Shown here: in pieces, positions 45,613 through 56,465 of the stretch
How the letters are laid out: every line of letters begins with the position of its first letter
Position numbering within the stretch: position 1 is the first letter of the stretch
NCBI GenBank assembly: GCA_022494885.1
Contig: JAGVSM010000917.1
Span: forward strand, 1 to 64,000
DNA from: Micrasema longulum
Lineage: Eukaryota; Arthropoda; Insecta; Trichoptera; Brachycentridae
Direction: 5' to 3'
Length of the DNA: 64,000 nt
The notes under the pieces: model-generated
What the model was told of the DNA's origin: nothing
The model's input: only the letters and a program-made list of their open reading frames with translations
Database searches by the model: none
Made by a program: the position numbers and the translations under genes

Positions 45613-45850
45613 TTTTCAACAATGTTTGAGTATGTCCAAATGCTTGGAGACTGGCTGGATTTCCTCCCTAGGGAGTTATTCATATTTAAATTCCTTTTAA
45701 CAGAGAGGGAAAGTATTGTTGAGAAGGGAATATGAAAGTCTAGGCATTTACGGTTTATAAATATATATATATATGTATTTATTTATATAAATATATACAT
45801 AGCCAGTCTGCAAGCATTTGGACATACTCAAACATTGTTGAATTAACTAC
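45613..45850. mobile_element. Foldback family D, hairpin copy with 41-bp TIRs
   Basis: Left arm 45615-45655 and right arm 45802-45842 match in inverse orientation at 40 of 41 positions, starting TTCAACAATGTTTGAGTATG. The interior has the family words and an AT-rich palindromic centre at 45757-45800. It is the clearest terminal structure for this family. Confidence 0.85.
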
Positions 45851-46200
45851 CTTCATTGAAATAAGTATATTTTCTCTCAAAATTTGTTGCAACAACGAGA
45901 AAATATTTTTGAGAAGAGATATGTAAGTCTAGACATTTACAGGACTAATGACCTGTCATGCCGCTTTACACACTGTAACATACACCATTCTGCCTATGTT
46001 TAAACATCCACATTGACTTAACTCTTCCATGTGCTGACTTTTGTGATGTGAACGATCTGGAACCTTAATTGATGTGTGAGATTCACCTAGCTGAATTATT
46101 ACACATTTTGGGCAACGCCTAAAAACACTTTTTCCATTTTTATTCTTCTTCATATACCAGTTAATTTAGTCAACAATAATTTAAATATGTTCAAATATTA
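45840..46200 (+). mobile_element. Foldback family D, long-body copy
   Basis: ttgttgcaacaacgagaaaa, gtctagacatttacaggact, tgcctatgtttaaacatcca, cttaactcttccatgtgctg, ggcaacgcctaaaaacactt. It follows the hairpin copy directly and runs into the next copy. Confidence 0.7.
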
Positions 46201-46400
46201 GGACCCAGGTTAAATTTTCTCCCTCAGGAGTTATTAAGATCTATTTTTGAATTAAATAAATTTTCGAGAAGGGAATACTGAAGTCTAGATATTTACAGGG
46301 CTTATAACATGTCGTTAGCTGGTTTAAGTGGCCACTTTACACACTGTGCAACATTCACTGTTCTGCCTGTGGATGTTTAAACATAGTCAGAATTACACAC
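46170..46400 (+). mobile_element. Foldback family D, copy
   Basis: tttctccctcaggagttatt, cgagaagggaatactgaagt, ctagatatttacagggctta, tggccactttacacactgtg and cattcactgttctgcctg. This is the third member of a local cluster. Confidence 0.7.
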
Positions 46401-46436
46401 TTTTCTTTGACAAAAATAAAAAATCATTAATTTCAT

Positions 46437-46690
46437 TATTCCCTTTCCGTGCCTAATCGTGCGTTAATTAGGCACTACATTGGAACTTCAACCGTAGCGT
46501 ACATGGATCATTTTAGTTAGGTACATAAGAGTAAGATAATAAGTACAATGCTTCGGGGGTCAGCTCAGGACTATTATAATATATTCTAGTGTTGAACGTG
46601 TTGTAGTGGCGAACGCCGTGCCGTCGGTAATCAACTCGAAGATCACTTGCATGGTAGGCAAAACTAGCTCGCTATTTGGCTCCGAGTGGA
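46437..46690 (-). mobile_element. SINE family C, degenerate copy
   Basis: The tail half is clear (ttaggcactacattggaact, tcaaccgtagcgtacatgga, gtcagctcaggactattata). The head region (46605-46680) keeps gcatggtaggcaaaac but is rearranged. Confidence 0.6.
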
Positions 46691-46741
46691 TACATGCATA
46701 TTTATCAAATAAAGAATGTTTGAAATCAATAATAGTTTATT

Positions 46742-46930
46742 TATAATTTTATTTTGTTTTTTTTTATTTTATTTTATATTTTTTTTTATTTCATTTTATT
46801 TTATTTTATTTTATTTTATTCTATTATATTTTGTTTTATTTTATTTTGTTTTATTTTATTTTATTTTATTTTATTTTATTTTATTTCATTTCGTTTTATT
46901 TTATTTCATTTTATATTATTTTATTTCCTT
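46742..46930. repeat. (TTTTA)n microsatellite
   Basis: About 190 bp of TTTTATTTTATTTTA pentanucleotide repeats with point changes. The overlapping Phe/Ile/Leu-rich ORFs here are artefacts. Confidence 0.95.
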
Positions 46931-47164
46931 TACAGATTACAGAATTTATTCATGGTTTCTCATACTATAAATAAATTTAAATTTATACCCATTGATAAAA
47001 CATATAAATTTTTACCAACTCTTGTATTTTATTGGACCCAGTAACGCTTAGTTAAAAGGTCCTTTAAAAAATTCAATAACTTTAATTATGAACTTAATAT
47101 TTTAACGAAGATATGTACCATTCTTAAAAATGACGCAAAAGCGATGGAATTGATTATTCAACTA

Positions 47165-47352
47165 ATTATTTCAAATTTGTGAATTTAAGGGTCGTACGTA
47201 TATTTTTAGGTAATGAATTACAATGAACTTCCATGAAGTATTTTCAACTACAAACCAACAAAACAAAATGTTCTAAATATATTATTTACTAATTTACTCC
47301 CTGGGGAGAAAATCTAGCCTGTCTACAAACATTTGAAAATACTCAAACATTA
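47165..47352 (+). repeat. Degraded Penelope terminal repeat plus a foldback-D end
   Basis: 47169-47258 resembles the right arm and outer flank of the element at 29888-31049 (caaatttgtgaatttaaggg; attacaatgaacttccatga). 47285-47352 has ctccctggggagaaaatcta and cctgtctacaaacatttg, the end of family D. Confidence 0.5.
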
Positions 47353-48289
47353 TTCATATTATTTTATAACCTTAACTGGGTTCCCATTTTTAACGACTTA
47401 CATAATATGAAAGTATTTAAAGTATTTCCGAAATGAAATGTTTTTTGCTCATCGTAATAACGCAAATATTTTATTAAAAAAAATAATTTCTAAGAAAATC
47501 GATTCCTTAGTCCACACGTTATTTATCACTGCACTCTGTAGGCGTGAGCTATTTAAAGTTGACAATAGTTTTGCCTACGTCACTTTAGTCAAATTTCTAT
47601 ATTTTAAGACATGTTCTGAATGGTTAATCACCGACTAGGCGTGGGTGGAAAGACGGTAAGACATCAAAACGTGACTTTGATACGCATTACCACAGGTAAC
47701 TAACTGGGTACGTCACTCTGTCAGGTAAAGTTAAGTGTAATGTAACGAAATGAAATTCCAAATGGATGATCATTGGCTCAAATGCCCACATTTGAATACC
47801 CTTTCTAGGTGAATTGGAAAATACTTAGAACGGTTTCTTTAACAACCCCTTGAGAAGTACTAGGCAGGAGACTTCTTATGAATACAATGGAATTTAAAAA
47901 TATATATTTTTTTATATTGAGTAGAAATATGAACTTGAAAAATCACAATTGATCGTAGTTATGCAGAAAACAGACAGATCACAACTTTGAAAAAAATAAG
48001 ATAATGGTGTTATCGCGTGCAGTAAGGTCAATTCTATGTTCTATTAAATACCACGTCGCTTTCATACAAAAAACTGTATTAATCACCTTGTGAAAATAGT
48101 GTTATTAGTGCTTTTGAACTCAAAAAACTTACGGTATGGATGCTGATGGGAAGATTAATGCCTCTAGAAATTTATTTAATTTAACTAAATAAAGTGTACA
48201 AAAATATTTTAATTTTATTTATTCATTAATTTAAAAACACCTGTAATAAAAAAAAAACATGTTTAAATACAGAATCTCACCTCATGTAT
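47353..48289. other. No gene recognised
   Basis: AT-rich with a mildly GC-richer stretch at 47630-47740. The 66-codon ORF at 47438-47638 has no signature. Confidence 0.55.
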
Positions 48290-48535
48290 TAAAATGTTTA
48301 ATGATGTATCATTCAATATTAGATCTGGTTATTTTTCGTCAAATGCATATGCTATCTTATCGAATTTACTTTCTTCATTGTATATAGTGAAGTTATTATT
48401 CTTACACTTCAAGTGCCAAAACAATGAAAAATTGCAGTTTAAACAACCATTACAATCAATATTTCACTTCCTCCTGCCAGGAATTTAACCCATGACCTCA
48501 AAAATAGAAGACAAATGCGCCAACCACTTCGCAAT
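48290..48535 (-). mobile_element. tRNA-derived SINE, divergent family C
   Basis: Minus strand: CATTGCGAAGTGGTTGGCGC (A-box region), GGTCATGGGTTAAATTCCTG (B box), then a body with gtgaaatattgattgtaatg and ttttggcacttgaagtgtaa, which echoes family C (caacataaaat.., ggcacttgaa). Confidence 0.65.
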
Positions 48536-48707
48536 GAGAACTTTTGTTTTTCAATAATTTCTTTTCAAGATTTTTACCTGAGAGCAGCCATCGAGTCAAA
48601 AACACGCGTCCAATAACCAGGTTCTATTTCACGCTGAGATTTGTAATACTTATTCTCCATGATACGTAATTATTCAAAATGCTTGATTTAAAAAATAAAA
48701 ATAAAAA

Positions 48708-48788
48708 TCATGTTGGGGTAGAGTGGGGTTTGAACCAAGGACATCTGATCCGTGAGTCCACAACACTGGCCACGGAACCACATCCTGA
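48708..48788 (-). mobile_element. tRNA-derived SINE head, family E
   Basis: Minus strand: GATGTGGTTCCGTGGCCAGT, gttgtggactcacggatcag, B box TTGGTTCAAACCCCACTCTA, then ccccaacatg. Partner at 56783-56850. A-rich sequence follows. Confidence 0.65.
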
Positions 48789-49157
48789 TTCAAAGGAGGA
48801 AGTCTCTTGTAAGTCTTATTTGAGGAATAATCTGACTAGCTAAGATCACAATCAACAAACTCCGAACAAAATACTAATTAAAATTTAACATTTAAAAAGC
48901 TTGTATTGTACTTCAACGAGTGGGAGGAGTACAGATTATGCTGTCTCGTGTTTCTACAGATTTTTATCTGGATTCAAATTACCCGCCCGTTCGGCGTGAC
49001 CAATAAGCAAAGGCTATTTTAACATTTTTGTTTTGTATCCTGAATTTTAAATTTGGAATGCCAATAGAACAACGTTCTCCACTAGGGACTAATTATTTAG
49101 GACCAAATATAATATTATGGTTACAGGGGATGTTATTAGGTATAAAAAAGGTTCTTT
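48789..49157. other. No gene recognised
   Basis: AT-rich spacer; no motif. Confidence 0.6.
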
Positions 49158-49292
49158 GGCAGCCTCCGTGGTGTAATGACTAAGACTTATAACTCACGCA
49201 CGGAAGGTTCCGGGGTCAATTCCCGGTTAGAACAAAAAACCTTTAATGTAATTTTTATCAAGTCTGAGTGTTCTGTGCTGTTATTCGCAAAT
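49158..49292 (+). mobile_element. tRNA-derived SINE, family A, copy 3
   Basis: GGCAGCCTCCGTGGTGTAATG, actcacgcacggaaggttcc, a degraded B box GGGGTCAATTCCCGG, then tttaatgtaatttttatcaa and gtctgagtgttctgtgctgt. The body is cut short at about 49292. Confidence 0.8.
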
Positions 49293-49399
49293 GATATTTT
49301 GTTAAAATATTGATTTAACTTTTGAAGATATTCATTACTTTTTACTCTGTTTTTCCTACGTTTTTTTTTTATGTGTGTTATATTACACATATAAATTTG

Positions 49400-49750
49400 T
49401 TATTATCATATTTTTAAATATTTTTCATATTTTTACTTCTTTTTTTATTATGTTTCTTTAAAATATGTTTTTTGCTATACATACAAATGTTTTTTATTAT
49501 GTCTTTTATTATATACTGTTTTTTACCACATATTTTATTTAGTTTTTATGTTTGTTTTAAACTGTGTCTTTTACTACATTTTGAGGTCTGTTTTTTAACA
49601 TCTATTTAACTTTATTTTTTTCCACTCGTTCACTATGTCTACTACAAACTGTCTTAAAACAAAGTAAATAACCCTAACCTTAGTTAGACAGTCAAAGCAA
49701 CTTTGTAAAAATGTATCATTTTATGTATGGTGTAATGATAATAAAAAAAA
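49400..49750 (+). mobile_element. LINE 3' end, family I, copy 2
   Basis: T-rich text with repeated TTTATTATGT / TACTACATTTT-like words ends aaagtaaataaccctaacct, tagttagacagtcaaagcaa and ctttgtaaaaatg, matching 35740-36030. An A run at 49742-49751 is the tail. Confidence 0.65.
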
Positions 49751-50404
49751 AATGGCCCTCTTTACTGGTGGAAAAAATATATAATAATGATGGTTATAAT
49801 AATACCTAAGAAAGTATGTTTTAAATCCTTTTTTGTTTGATAGTTGACCACCATTGATAAATTAGTAATGAATCAAGACCGTTTTTATAAGTTTTTTGCG
49901 TTCTCAATCAAGTACAAAATAGGTATCTGCAATTATTAGGAGCACAGTTTTAAAGTAATATTTTGGCAATTTACTATCTCGTACTCTAATATTAGCAGCT
50001 GCATTTGTAACAAATGCCAAATTTAGCATGTAATAAAATTACTAAGAACGGTAATCGGATAGTCAGTAACAGGAGTGACAAGTGTCCACCATCTCCAATG
50101 GACGGTGCGGAACTTTTTGCGTGACAGTGAAATGCTCCATCGGTTCCGCTGAGGACACAAGTCGGACATTTGTACTCGAGACGAAGAAAAACTACTACGG
50201 GCAAACACAGAACGTTACTCAATGTGCATGGACATTATACGGTGCCACAATTCCTCAATTGATGCAATTCAATCCTTTATGGTTGACTAGAGAAGTTGAT
50301 TTTTTCTTTTTGATAACAGAAGTGTTTCTCTAACGTAATATTGATCGCTTAAATTGTTACACAAACGCAAAGACAAGAAGTCAATACTTCAAAAGTAGAG
50401 CCGG
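49751..50404. other. Upstream region of the histidine-rich gene
   Basis: No transposon family is recognisable between 49960 and 50404, unlike most of the window. 50085-50240 is GC-richer. An 83-codon ORF at 50082-50333 lacks any signature. This stretch most likely holds cis-regulatory DNA for the gene downstream; that is inferred from position only. Confidence 0.45.
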
Positions 50405-50441
50405 TATAAATAGTCTTTATCGGAATGAAAACAGCATCAGT
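50405..50441 (+). promoter_or_regulatory. TATA box and initiator of the histidine-rich gene
   Basis: TATAAATA at 50405-50412 and TCAGTC at 50437-50442, a perfect arthropod initiator match with A(+1) at 50439. The TATA-to-A distance of 34 is slightly longer than usual. This predicts a 5' UTR of about 81 nt without an upstream ATG or need for an intron. No downstream promoter element match was seen at +28. Confidence 0.75.
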
Positions 50442-50519
50442 CACTCTCCGTCGTTCGATCACAGATCAACAGACGCGGCATCGCGGATCTATAGAGCGGG
50501 TGCAGCGAGCGGCGCAATC

Positions 50520-51278
50520 ATGGCAGTCCTGGGGAAAAGGATGATGCCGGTGCTTCTGGCACTGGCGGCCCTTCTGGCCGTCGTCGCGACCAGGGATATC
50601 GGCAGGGAGAAGCGGGAGGCCGACCAGGAGCTGGCGGCCAGCCACCATCACGGCGGCCACCACTGGAAGAAGGGCGGCGGCAAGGAGCACCACGCCGACC
50701 ACCACTCCAAGCACGGCCACCACGGCGACAAGGGCTACAAGGGCCACCACCACCACGACAAGGGCCACAAGGGCCACCACGACAAGGAGGGCCACAAGGG
50801 CCACTACCACGACCACGGCGGCCACAAGAAGCACCACCACGACGGGCACGGGTATTACGGGGAGCACCACAAGGGCGAGAAGGGCGAGAAGGGACACGGC
50901 TACGACGAGAAGGGGTCGTACAAGAAGGGCCACTCCACCAAGGGGAAGCACGCCATCCACAAGCTGGACGAGTTCAAGAAAGACAAGCACTTCTTCGACG
51001 AGCACCACGACTCCGGCCACCACGAGAAGCACGGAGGGTTCCACGAGGAGCACGGCCACAAGAAGGGCGGCCATCACAAGGGCGGCCATCACAAGAGCCA
51101 CCACCACCACGGGGACCACGGCAAGAAGGGCCACCACGAGAAGGGTCACCACCACCACGACCACAAGGGACACAAGCACCACGGGGGTCACGACGACCAC
51201 TGGTCTCACCACTCCGACCACGGAAAGAAGGGAGGCCACTCCGACCACAAGAAGTGGGGATACAAGAAACACCACTAA
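50520..51278 (+). CDS. Secreted histidine-rich, cuticle-type protein
   Basis: Complete 252-residue single-exon ORF. The ATG sits in a good context (caatcATGg) and is the first after the predicted start site. Residues 1-23 form a signal peptide (hydrophobic 10-23, likely cleaved after AVVA). R29-E-K-R32 is a furin-type site, leaving a mature chain from E33. The mature chain is built of His clusters with Lys, Gly, Asp and Glu, including KGHH and GHKGHH-like repeats. About 71 of 252 residues are His and there is no Cys. A less repetitive block at 138-174 (HSTKGKHAIHKLDEFKKDKH then FFDEHHDSGHHEKHGGF) resembles the conserved core of insect histidine-rich proteins often annotated as histidine-rich glycoprotein-like. 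Likely secreted to cuticle or a similar matrix; metal binding or quinone cross-linking through His is inference. Codons are strongly G/C-ending, in contrast to flanking DNA. No paralogue is in the window. Confidence 0.9.
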   Translation: MAVLGKRMMPVLLALAALLAVVATRDIGREKREADQELAASHHHGGHHWKKGGGKEHHADHHSKHGHHGDKGYKGHHHHDKGHKGHHDKEGHKGHYHDHGGHKKHHHDGHGYYGEHHKGEKGEKGHGYDEKGSYKKGHSTKGKHAIHKLDEFKKDKHFFDEHHDSGHHEKHGGFHEEHGHKKGGHHKGGHHKSHHHHGDHGKKGHHEKGHHHHDHKGHKHHGGHDDHWSHHSDHGKKGGHSDHKKWGYKKHH

Positions 51279-51429
51279 ACCTCACACCCTCCACCACCCG
51301 CGGACTACCGAGTGTTACCCCCTCCAGTGTTCATCTCTCGGAATGTTCTCGCATCACGAGGGAGTCGCGGTGGTTCTGTTATGTTTGATACTATCTTGCG
51401 ATTTAAGCTCATTTAACTGTTTTTTTGTA

Positions 51430-51435
51430 AATATA
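51430..51435 (+). promoter_or_regulatory. Probable polyadenylation signal (AATATA)
   Basis: No AATAAA occurs in the first 200 nt after the stop. AATATA lies about 152 nt downstream of TAA, and a T-rich stretch (51456-51478) follows at the usual distance. The 3' UTR would be about 170 nt. AATATA is a weaker known variant. Confidence 0.45.
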
Positions 51436-51479
51436 CATAAGATTGACAAATAACGATTTCTCGTTTTATTTTATTTTTT

Positions 51480-52579
51480 CGATTTACCTTTTTATATTTG
51501 AAAAGCACTATAAGGAATTGTGTAAAATAATCAATGTGAAGAGATTGTTGAAAATCGTTAAAAAAAGTTTGTACCATCATAAGACATTGTTCCAATGTAA
51601 AATGCCTATGTTTTTACCAGATCATTCGTAATACAATAACTAAAATTAAATATTTTACGATAATAATGTTGATTAATATAAAAAAATATCGAAAAACGAA
51701 TTATATAAGTACGTAAGTTTCAATTCAATCATTCTCAGATTAATTTTACGTTTACAAAATATTTCAATTTAGTAGTTAGATGTTATTAATTTGTGGTAGA
51801 CAACCACGTTCAAAATGGAACATAATTGACGACACCACAATCCGACTGATACAATCACATCACAGCAAAGTTTGAAATAATTGGCTTAAATGAATGGAGT
51901 AAAAAATATCGTTCTTGTCATTAAATTAATATAAACGATAAACTTAATTCCCCGTGTAATTACAGTCAGAAGGTACACATAATAAAATGTAAAAAAAACT
52001 GAAATAAAATGTAAATGGCAGTTTTACTTTGAGTAATATGAACTCTATTCCTATATTATTTTTTCATGAATATTATGGGAATGAATCTCAATTCGAGAAA
52101 AATAATGACACTTTATTTTTTTTTTATTTTACTTCACGATATTTTTTAAAGATAATTTTGTATCTTATACCATTTTGCAATAAACGTAATAAAAGGTAGC
52201 ACTAAAATTTATATATATTTATATATATCTGGTCTGTATATAATTATCCGGTCTTTTTTGTACAACTAATCTATTAATGAAAATTCATAGCTGGTAATAA
52301 TATATTATTTACAATTACTTTATTTTTTTTAGGAACCACCGAATTTATTGTATCGACCTAAGTGTCAAATGGCTAAAGTAACGATTTAAATTACTGTTTC
52401 CGGGGAAAGTAATTTGAAACAAAAGTGCAAGTTTCCAATTTTATGTAATGATTGTATTACAAATCAATTATTCAAAGCGTTACATTACTTCGCAAGTTCA
52501 CTGAACCATAGCGGTTTATGATCAAAGTTCTTTTTTCGTTTCACAGCAGTAATTTCTTAAAACAAGTCTTTTGTTCCAA
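51480..52579. other. No gene recognised
   Basis: AT-rich DNA downstream of the histidine-rich gene. Opposed 60-62-codon ORFs at 51413-51631 are chance. Confidence 0.55.
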
Positions 52580-53130
52580 TCAATATTTCCCTATCCGCAT
52601 TAGTTATCAAATTGTAGCGTATGTAAATCATTTTTGTTACATAGTAGGTAAGGTGATCAAACGTACGTTTTAGGTCCCATTCCAGAAACAAAGAAAAAAT
52701 ATTATATTAGGTGTTAAGATAAGTTGTGTCCGCTTTTTTAAATTGAAAAAACACAAAAAACCATCGACGAGCAATCCATTCATTCAAAAAATCTTTACAC
52801 TGCGCAAATATTGCGATTCCTTCGATTGAACGCAAACAAAAGGTGTTGAAAATTCTCAATTTCGTCTACTTGACATTCCATTTTTAAGGCTTATAATCAA
52901 ATAAAATAATATATGTCACTTAAAAACGAACACACCATCTTGTAGAATTTTTTATTCTTGTCGAAACGTATAACCTTTTTTGTGTTACTTATGGTGCCAA
53001 TATTTTAATTTGGAAAAGAGAATTCAACCTATGTTAACGACTAAAATAACAAACTTATAAAATATTTCTCGTCCAATCTGTCTAGAATTGAACCTAGGAT
53101 CGCAAGTTTGGTAGGCGAACGCATCAACAA
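52580..53130 (-). mobile_element. SINE family C, split into tail and head
   Basis: The tail part lies at 52580-52715 (caaattgtagcgtatgtaaa, gttacatagtaggtaaggtg). A head-like part lies at 53080-53128 (minus strand: ttcgcctaccaaacttgcga then AGGTTCAATTCTAG). The 365 bp between are unrecognised and may be a later insertion. Confidence 0.45.
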
Positions 53131-53194
53131 AAATTATAATGTAAACTTATCTACACTGGAATATTTTTAAAGGAAAATTTTTTTTATAACATGA

Positions 53195-53390
53195 ATAAAT
53201 GAATATTTTTGAAAGTGAATATGAAAGTCTAGACATTTAAAGGGCTTATGACCTGTCATTGGCTGATTTAAGTGGCCACTTTACACAATGTGTAATAATT
53301 TTAACATTTTTTTAAAACCTAAATAACTACCTAGGGAGGAAATCCAGCCTGTCTACAAACATTTGAACATACTCAAAACATTGCTGATTA
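53195..53390 (+). mobile_element. Foldback family D, copy
   Basis: gtctagacatttaaagggct, atgacctgtcattggctgat, tggccactttacacaatgtg, then the right end ctacctagggaggaaatcca, gcctgtctacaaacatttga and acatactcaaaacattgc. Confidence 0.7.
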
Positions 53391-53424
53391 CTAACTGGTA
53401 TGAGCTGAAGTGTAAAAATTAAAA

Positions 53425-54110
53425 ATTTTGTTTTTAGGCCAACGCGTTGCCTAGTTGGTGAAATTGTTCAGTCGAATAAATTTCACCCCTATGATGAAGA
53501 TTTCAGCTCTTTTACTTTACAAATGTCAATGGGTGGAAGAGTTAAAGAAATGCGAATGTTTGAACATGAACAGAAAGGTGAATGTTACACAGCGTCTAAA
53601 GTGGCAACTTATTTTTTTCTTTAATTTATTATTTTTTTGCTCGGCACGTATTTTTATTTTCTATTTCTTTTCCCACTAACTTATGTTTAAAAAACAACCT
53701 GAATGCAACTTTCAACTTTATTTAATAGATTTTTTAAATTTATTTATATATGCATCTACATTCTACATTTCGCAATGTATTCTAGATGTAGCATGCTCAC
53801 GCACAGGCTATGGCTTTGTGGGATTTTTCGTTTTCATGGATAAAATAATATAATATGTACTAAAAGTTTTTTCTTTAAAATTGTAAATAAATATTTTTTA
53901 AACACAGCCAATGACAGGTCTAAGCCTTGTAAATACCTATACTTTCATAATCCCTTCTCAAAAATGTATTCCCTCTCTTCTGCATCAAATTTAAAAGAAT
54001 ATTTTAAACGGTGAATTAATTGTAAACAAGACTGGATTCCACTCCCAAGGCAGTAAGTCACCCAGATTGAAGTTTCAATTTTGATATTGCCAAGGGGAGT
54101 GAAATCCAGA
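53425..54110 (-). mobile_element. Foldback family D, copy split by ~290 bp
   Basis: The left half (53425-53612) has caacgcgttgcctagttggt, gaagatttcagctcttttac, gaatgtttgaacatgaacag. It stops at agtggcaactt. The right half resumes at about 53904 with agccaatgacaggtctaagc and reaches gactggattccactcccaag. The 53613-53903 insert ends in aaataaatattttt and may be a LINE tail. Confidence 0.6.
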
Positions 54111-54719
54111 TAAAAATACTTTTAAATTACTTAAAATATTTTTTCCATTTGATTTATGGAATTCTCACTAAATACTATATGCAAAATAAAAAAACTTTAA
54201 AATCCCACTGAAATTTATTTTTGTTTCTCAACAAAATGTCTAAATGTCTAAAAAGTAATATTACACACAATAATGGTAACCTGTACCGCTTACTGCTGTT
54301 GTAATATTGTGCTCAATAATGACTTGTAAATATTTTGCAAGGTCACAATTTAGGTAACAAATCAGGCACAGTTCGATTTTAATTGCGAAACTACGGATTT
54401 CCGATTTCTTATTTTTCAATTGATTTAGATTTGCAGTGTTAAATACTCAGAACGAAATAATTGATTGAATTTTTTTCAGTACTGGTCTTTAACGCTTTAT
54501 TGATTTTTTTACTCTTCATCAAGACAAAAATAAAAACATTTCTCGATTATAAAATCTTTTACCCTTTTTTATGACTGGTTTTTGTTACGAGTATAATTGA
54601 ATAATTAGTTCTGAGAATGATTTAGAAGAATATTGTGTGGGCAGTCGTTTGACTTCGAGAAATAAATTAAATAACGGACGCAGTGACCTCTGGTTATAAC
54701 AGTCACTACGCGTAGGCAA
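54111..54719. other. No gene recognised
   Basis: AT-rich, no motif. Confidence 0.55.
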
Positions 54720-55545
54720 TATAGTTGTATGTCATAAGAGACTTAGGAAAAGTTTTAGATTCCAAGCTGGTGTTTGATATTAATATTGATTAAATTATTA
54801 ATAAGGCAAACAAAATGCTTGGTTTTTTAATGCGAATGTCTAATGACTTCAAAAATATTAAAATATTAACACTGTTTTATAACACATATGTGATAAGTCA
54901 GTCGGAGTATGCTTCTATTATATGGAATCCCCAATAAAAGGTTTTGCCAAATGCAATTTAAATTCTGGAGTACAGAAGAGTGATTGCAGAACAATTATTT
55001 GTGAACAATGTCATTTGTCGAATTGCCTTATCTTAACAAAGTCTTTAAAATATATTGTGCCCAACAGGACAAGACTCCAAACTACATTCAATTTGCCGAT
55101 ACCCAGGACAAATTCAAGAAAGAATGATTTTTTCCATAGAGTATTTTGCAATACCGTTCTCTCCAGTCACGCAGACATTTTTCATCTTTCCTATACTAAA
55201 TATAAAAGATTTTTCATAGGCGTTAATTATTAACCCGTATAATTATATGAGTATGTCATTAAAATTGTAAATTCATGTTTATGTTTTGTACCTTCTCCAG
55301 TATTTTTAAAGTTGTTTTTATTTTTATTTTCTTGTAAAAAAATATCATTTATAAATGTACTTAATAATCAAATATATGTCTGTTTTATTTATATTTATTG
55401 TTTTTTTTTATTTTTATATTTTATTATTATTTATTATATTTATATATTTTATTTGCAGTTTATGAAACACCAACATTTCTTAACTTTTAAATTAATTTTA
55501 TTGTATTACTGGGTTATTTTAATGTGTACATTTTAATGGAAAATT
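54720..55545 (+). mobile_element. Jockey-like LINE, 5'-truncated
   Basis: IRDLGKVLDSKLVFDINID, IINKANKMLGFLMRMSNDFK, ILTLFYNTYVISQSEYASII and WNPQ form the thumb/C-terminal RT region. Then NRTRLQTTFNLPIPRTNSRK and NDFFHRVFCNTVLSSHADIF end the protein at about 55233. The 3' UTR is T-rich. Internal stops show that it is dead. It is parallel to the copies at 21590 and 33490 but clearly not identical. Confidence 0.7.
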
Positions 55546-55749
55546 ATTATTAACGCTTTTTACAATTTAAATTACAATGTGCTCTTATTTTCTTTATAAA
55601 TTATCTGTAAAAAGTGTTGTTTTTTTCTTAAAAAAATATATTATGGACACCTCTCGAGAGCCTTATTTGCCTTTTCATTTTGTTTTAGATGGGAGTCGCA
55701 TTTAATATTAACTTTTCTTATTATTTTTCTCTCGTACTTACACTTGTAC

Positions 55750-56465
55750 AAGTATTACTACTACCCATCCTAGATTATGCTAATATTTCCATGACTGATT
55801 TTAAGCTGTGAGACACTCGATAAACTTAAATGACTTCAAAATACATGCATAAGATATATTTTTGGTTGTTAGAAATATGACCACATTTCTGATTATGGTA
55901 AGTAGCTGGAATGGCTCAAAACTAGACAGCGGAGAGACTATCACTCCCTCTCAATTCTGTTTGCTGTACTTCATTGTCCTAACGCTCCTAAATACCTGCG
56001 TCAAAAAATTTCAACGCCAGTCAGTTCATGGTTTACGTCTTCGTTCTAATTCTCAAGGCCCTCTCTTTATACACATCCACAATTCATCTTTCTTCTCTAA
56101 CTCACATAGTGTCCATGCGGCTCAACTGTGGAATCATCTCCCATCCACCATCAAAGATGTCAATAGGTACAGTATCTCTGTTTAAATCACGTCTGAAAAA
56201 ACATCTATTTTTTCTTCCTTAATCTCTCCTCCTTTCCTTTTTCCTCTTTTTTCTTTCTTACCATTGAGTGATAGTATTGATTTACGGTAATTTATACGCA
56301 AATACAGTTATTTCTATTTTAATGTATCTTGAGCTTTTTCATTTTTATTTTCTATTGAATATGTTTTGAAACTTGAATTATAAAAAGAAAGCTTTTATTT
56401 TATTGGTCAGTTGGAAGAAATTGCCATTCGGCAATAAGCCCGCTAATGTACAATTTACACTTTAA
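55750..56465 (+). mobile_element. Non-LTR retrotransposon 3' part, decayed
   Basis: Readable pieces: LLLPILDYANISMTD, YIFGC-like text followed by KYDHISDY-type remnants (55860-55900), FAVLHCPNAPKYLRQKI, SHSVHAAQLWNHLPSTIK and FKSRLKKHLFFLP (stop at about 56220). The 3' UTR ends near tggaagaaattgccattcgg and caataagcccgctaatgtac. The protein is split over all three frames. Confidence 0.7.

Noticed and set aside
46716..47044. 84- and 96-codon Phe/Ile/Leu ORFs that look like membrane proteins
   Set aside because: Pure (TTTTA)n translation; no gene context.
279..49292. tRNA genes at the many A/B-box sites
   Set aside because: None closes a proper acceptor stem, boxes are mutated, and each is followed by a SINE body and A-rich tail.
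50466..51275. 269-codon minus-strand ORF rich in Val/Leu/Ala opposite the histidine-rich gene
   Set aside because: It is the antisense of CAC/GGC/AAG codons in a GC-rich gene, where stops are rare. It has no features of its own, and the plus strand has the promoter, signal peptide and good start context. The 107-codon minus ORF at 50974-51297 is rejected for the same reason.
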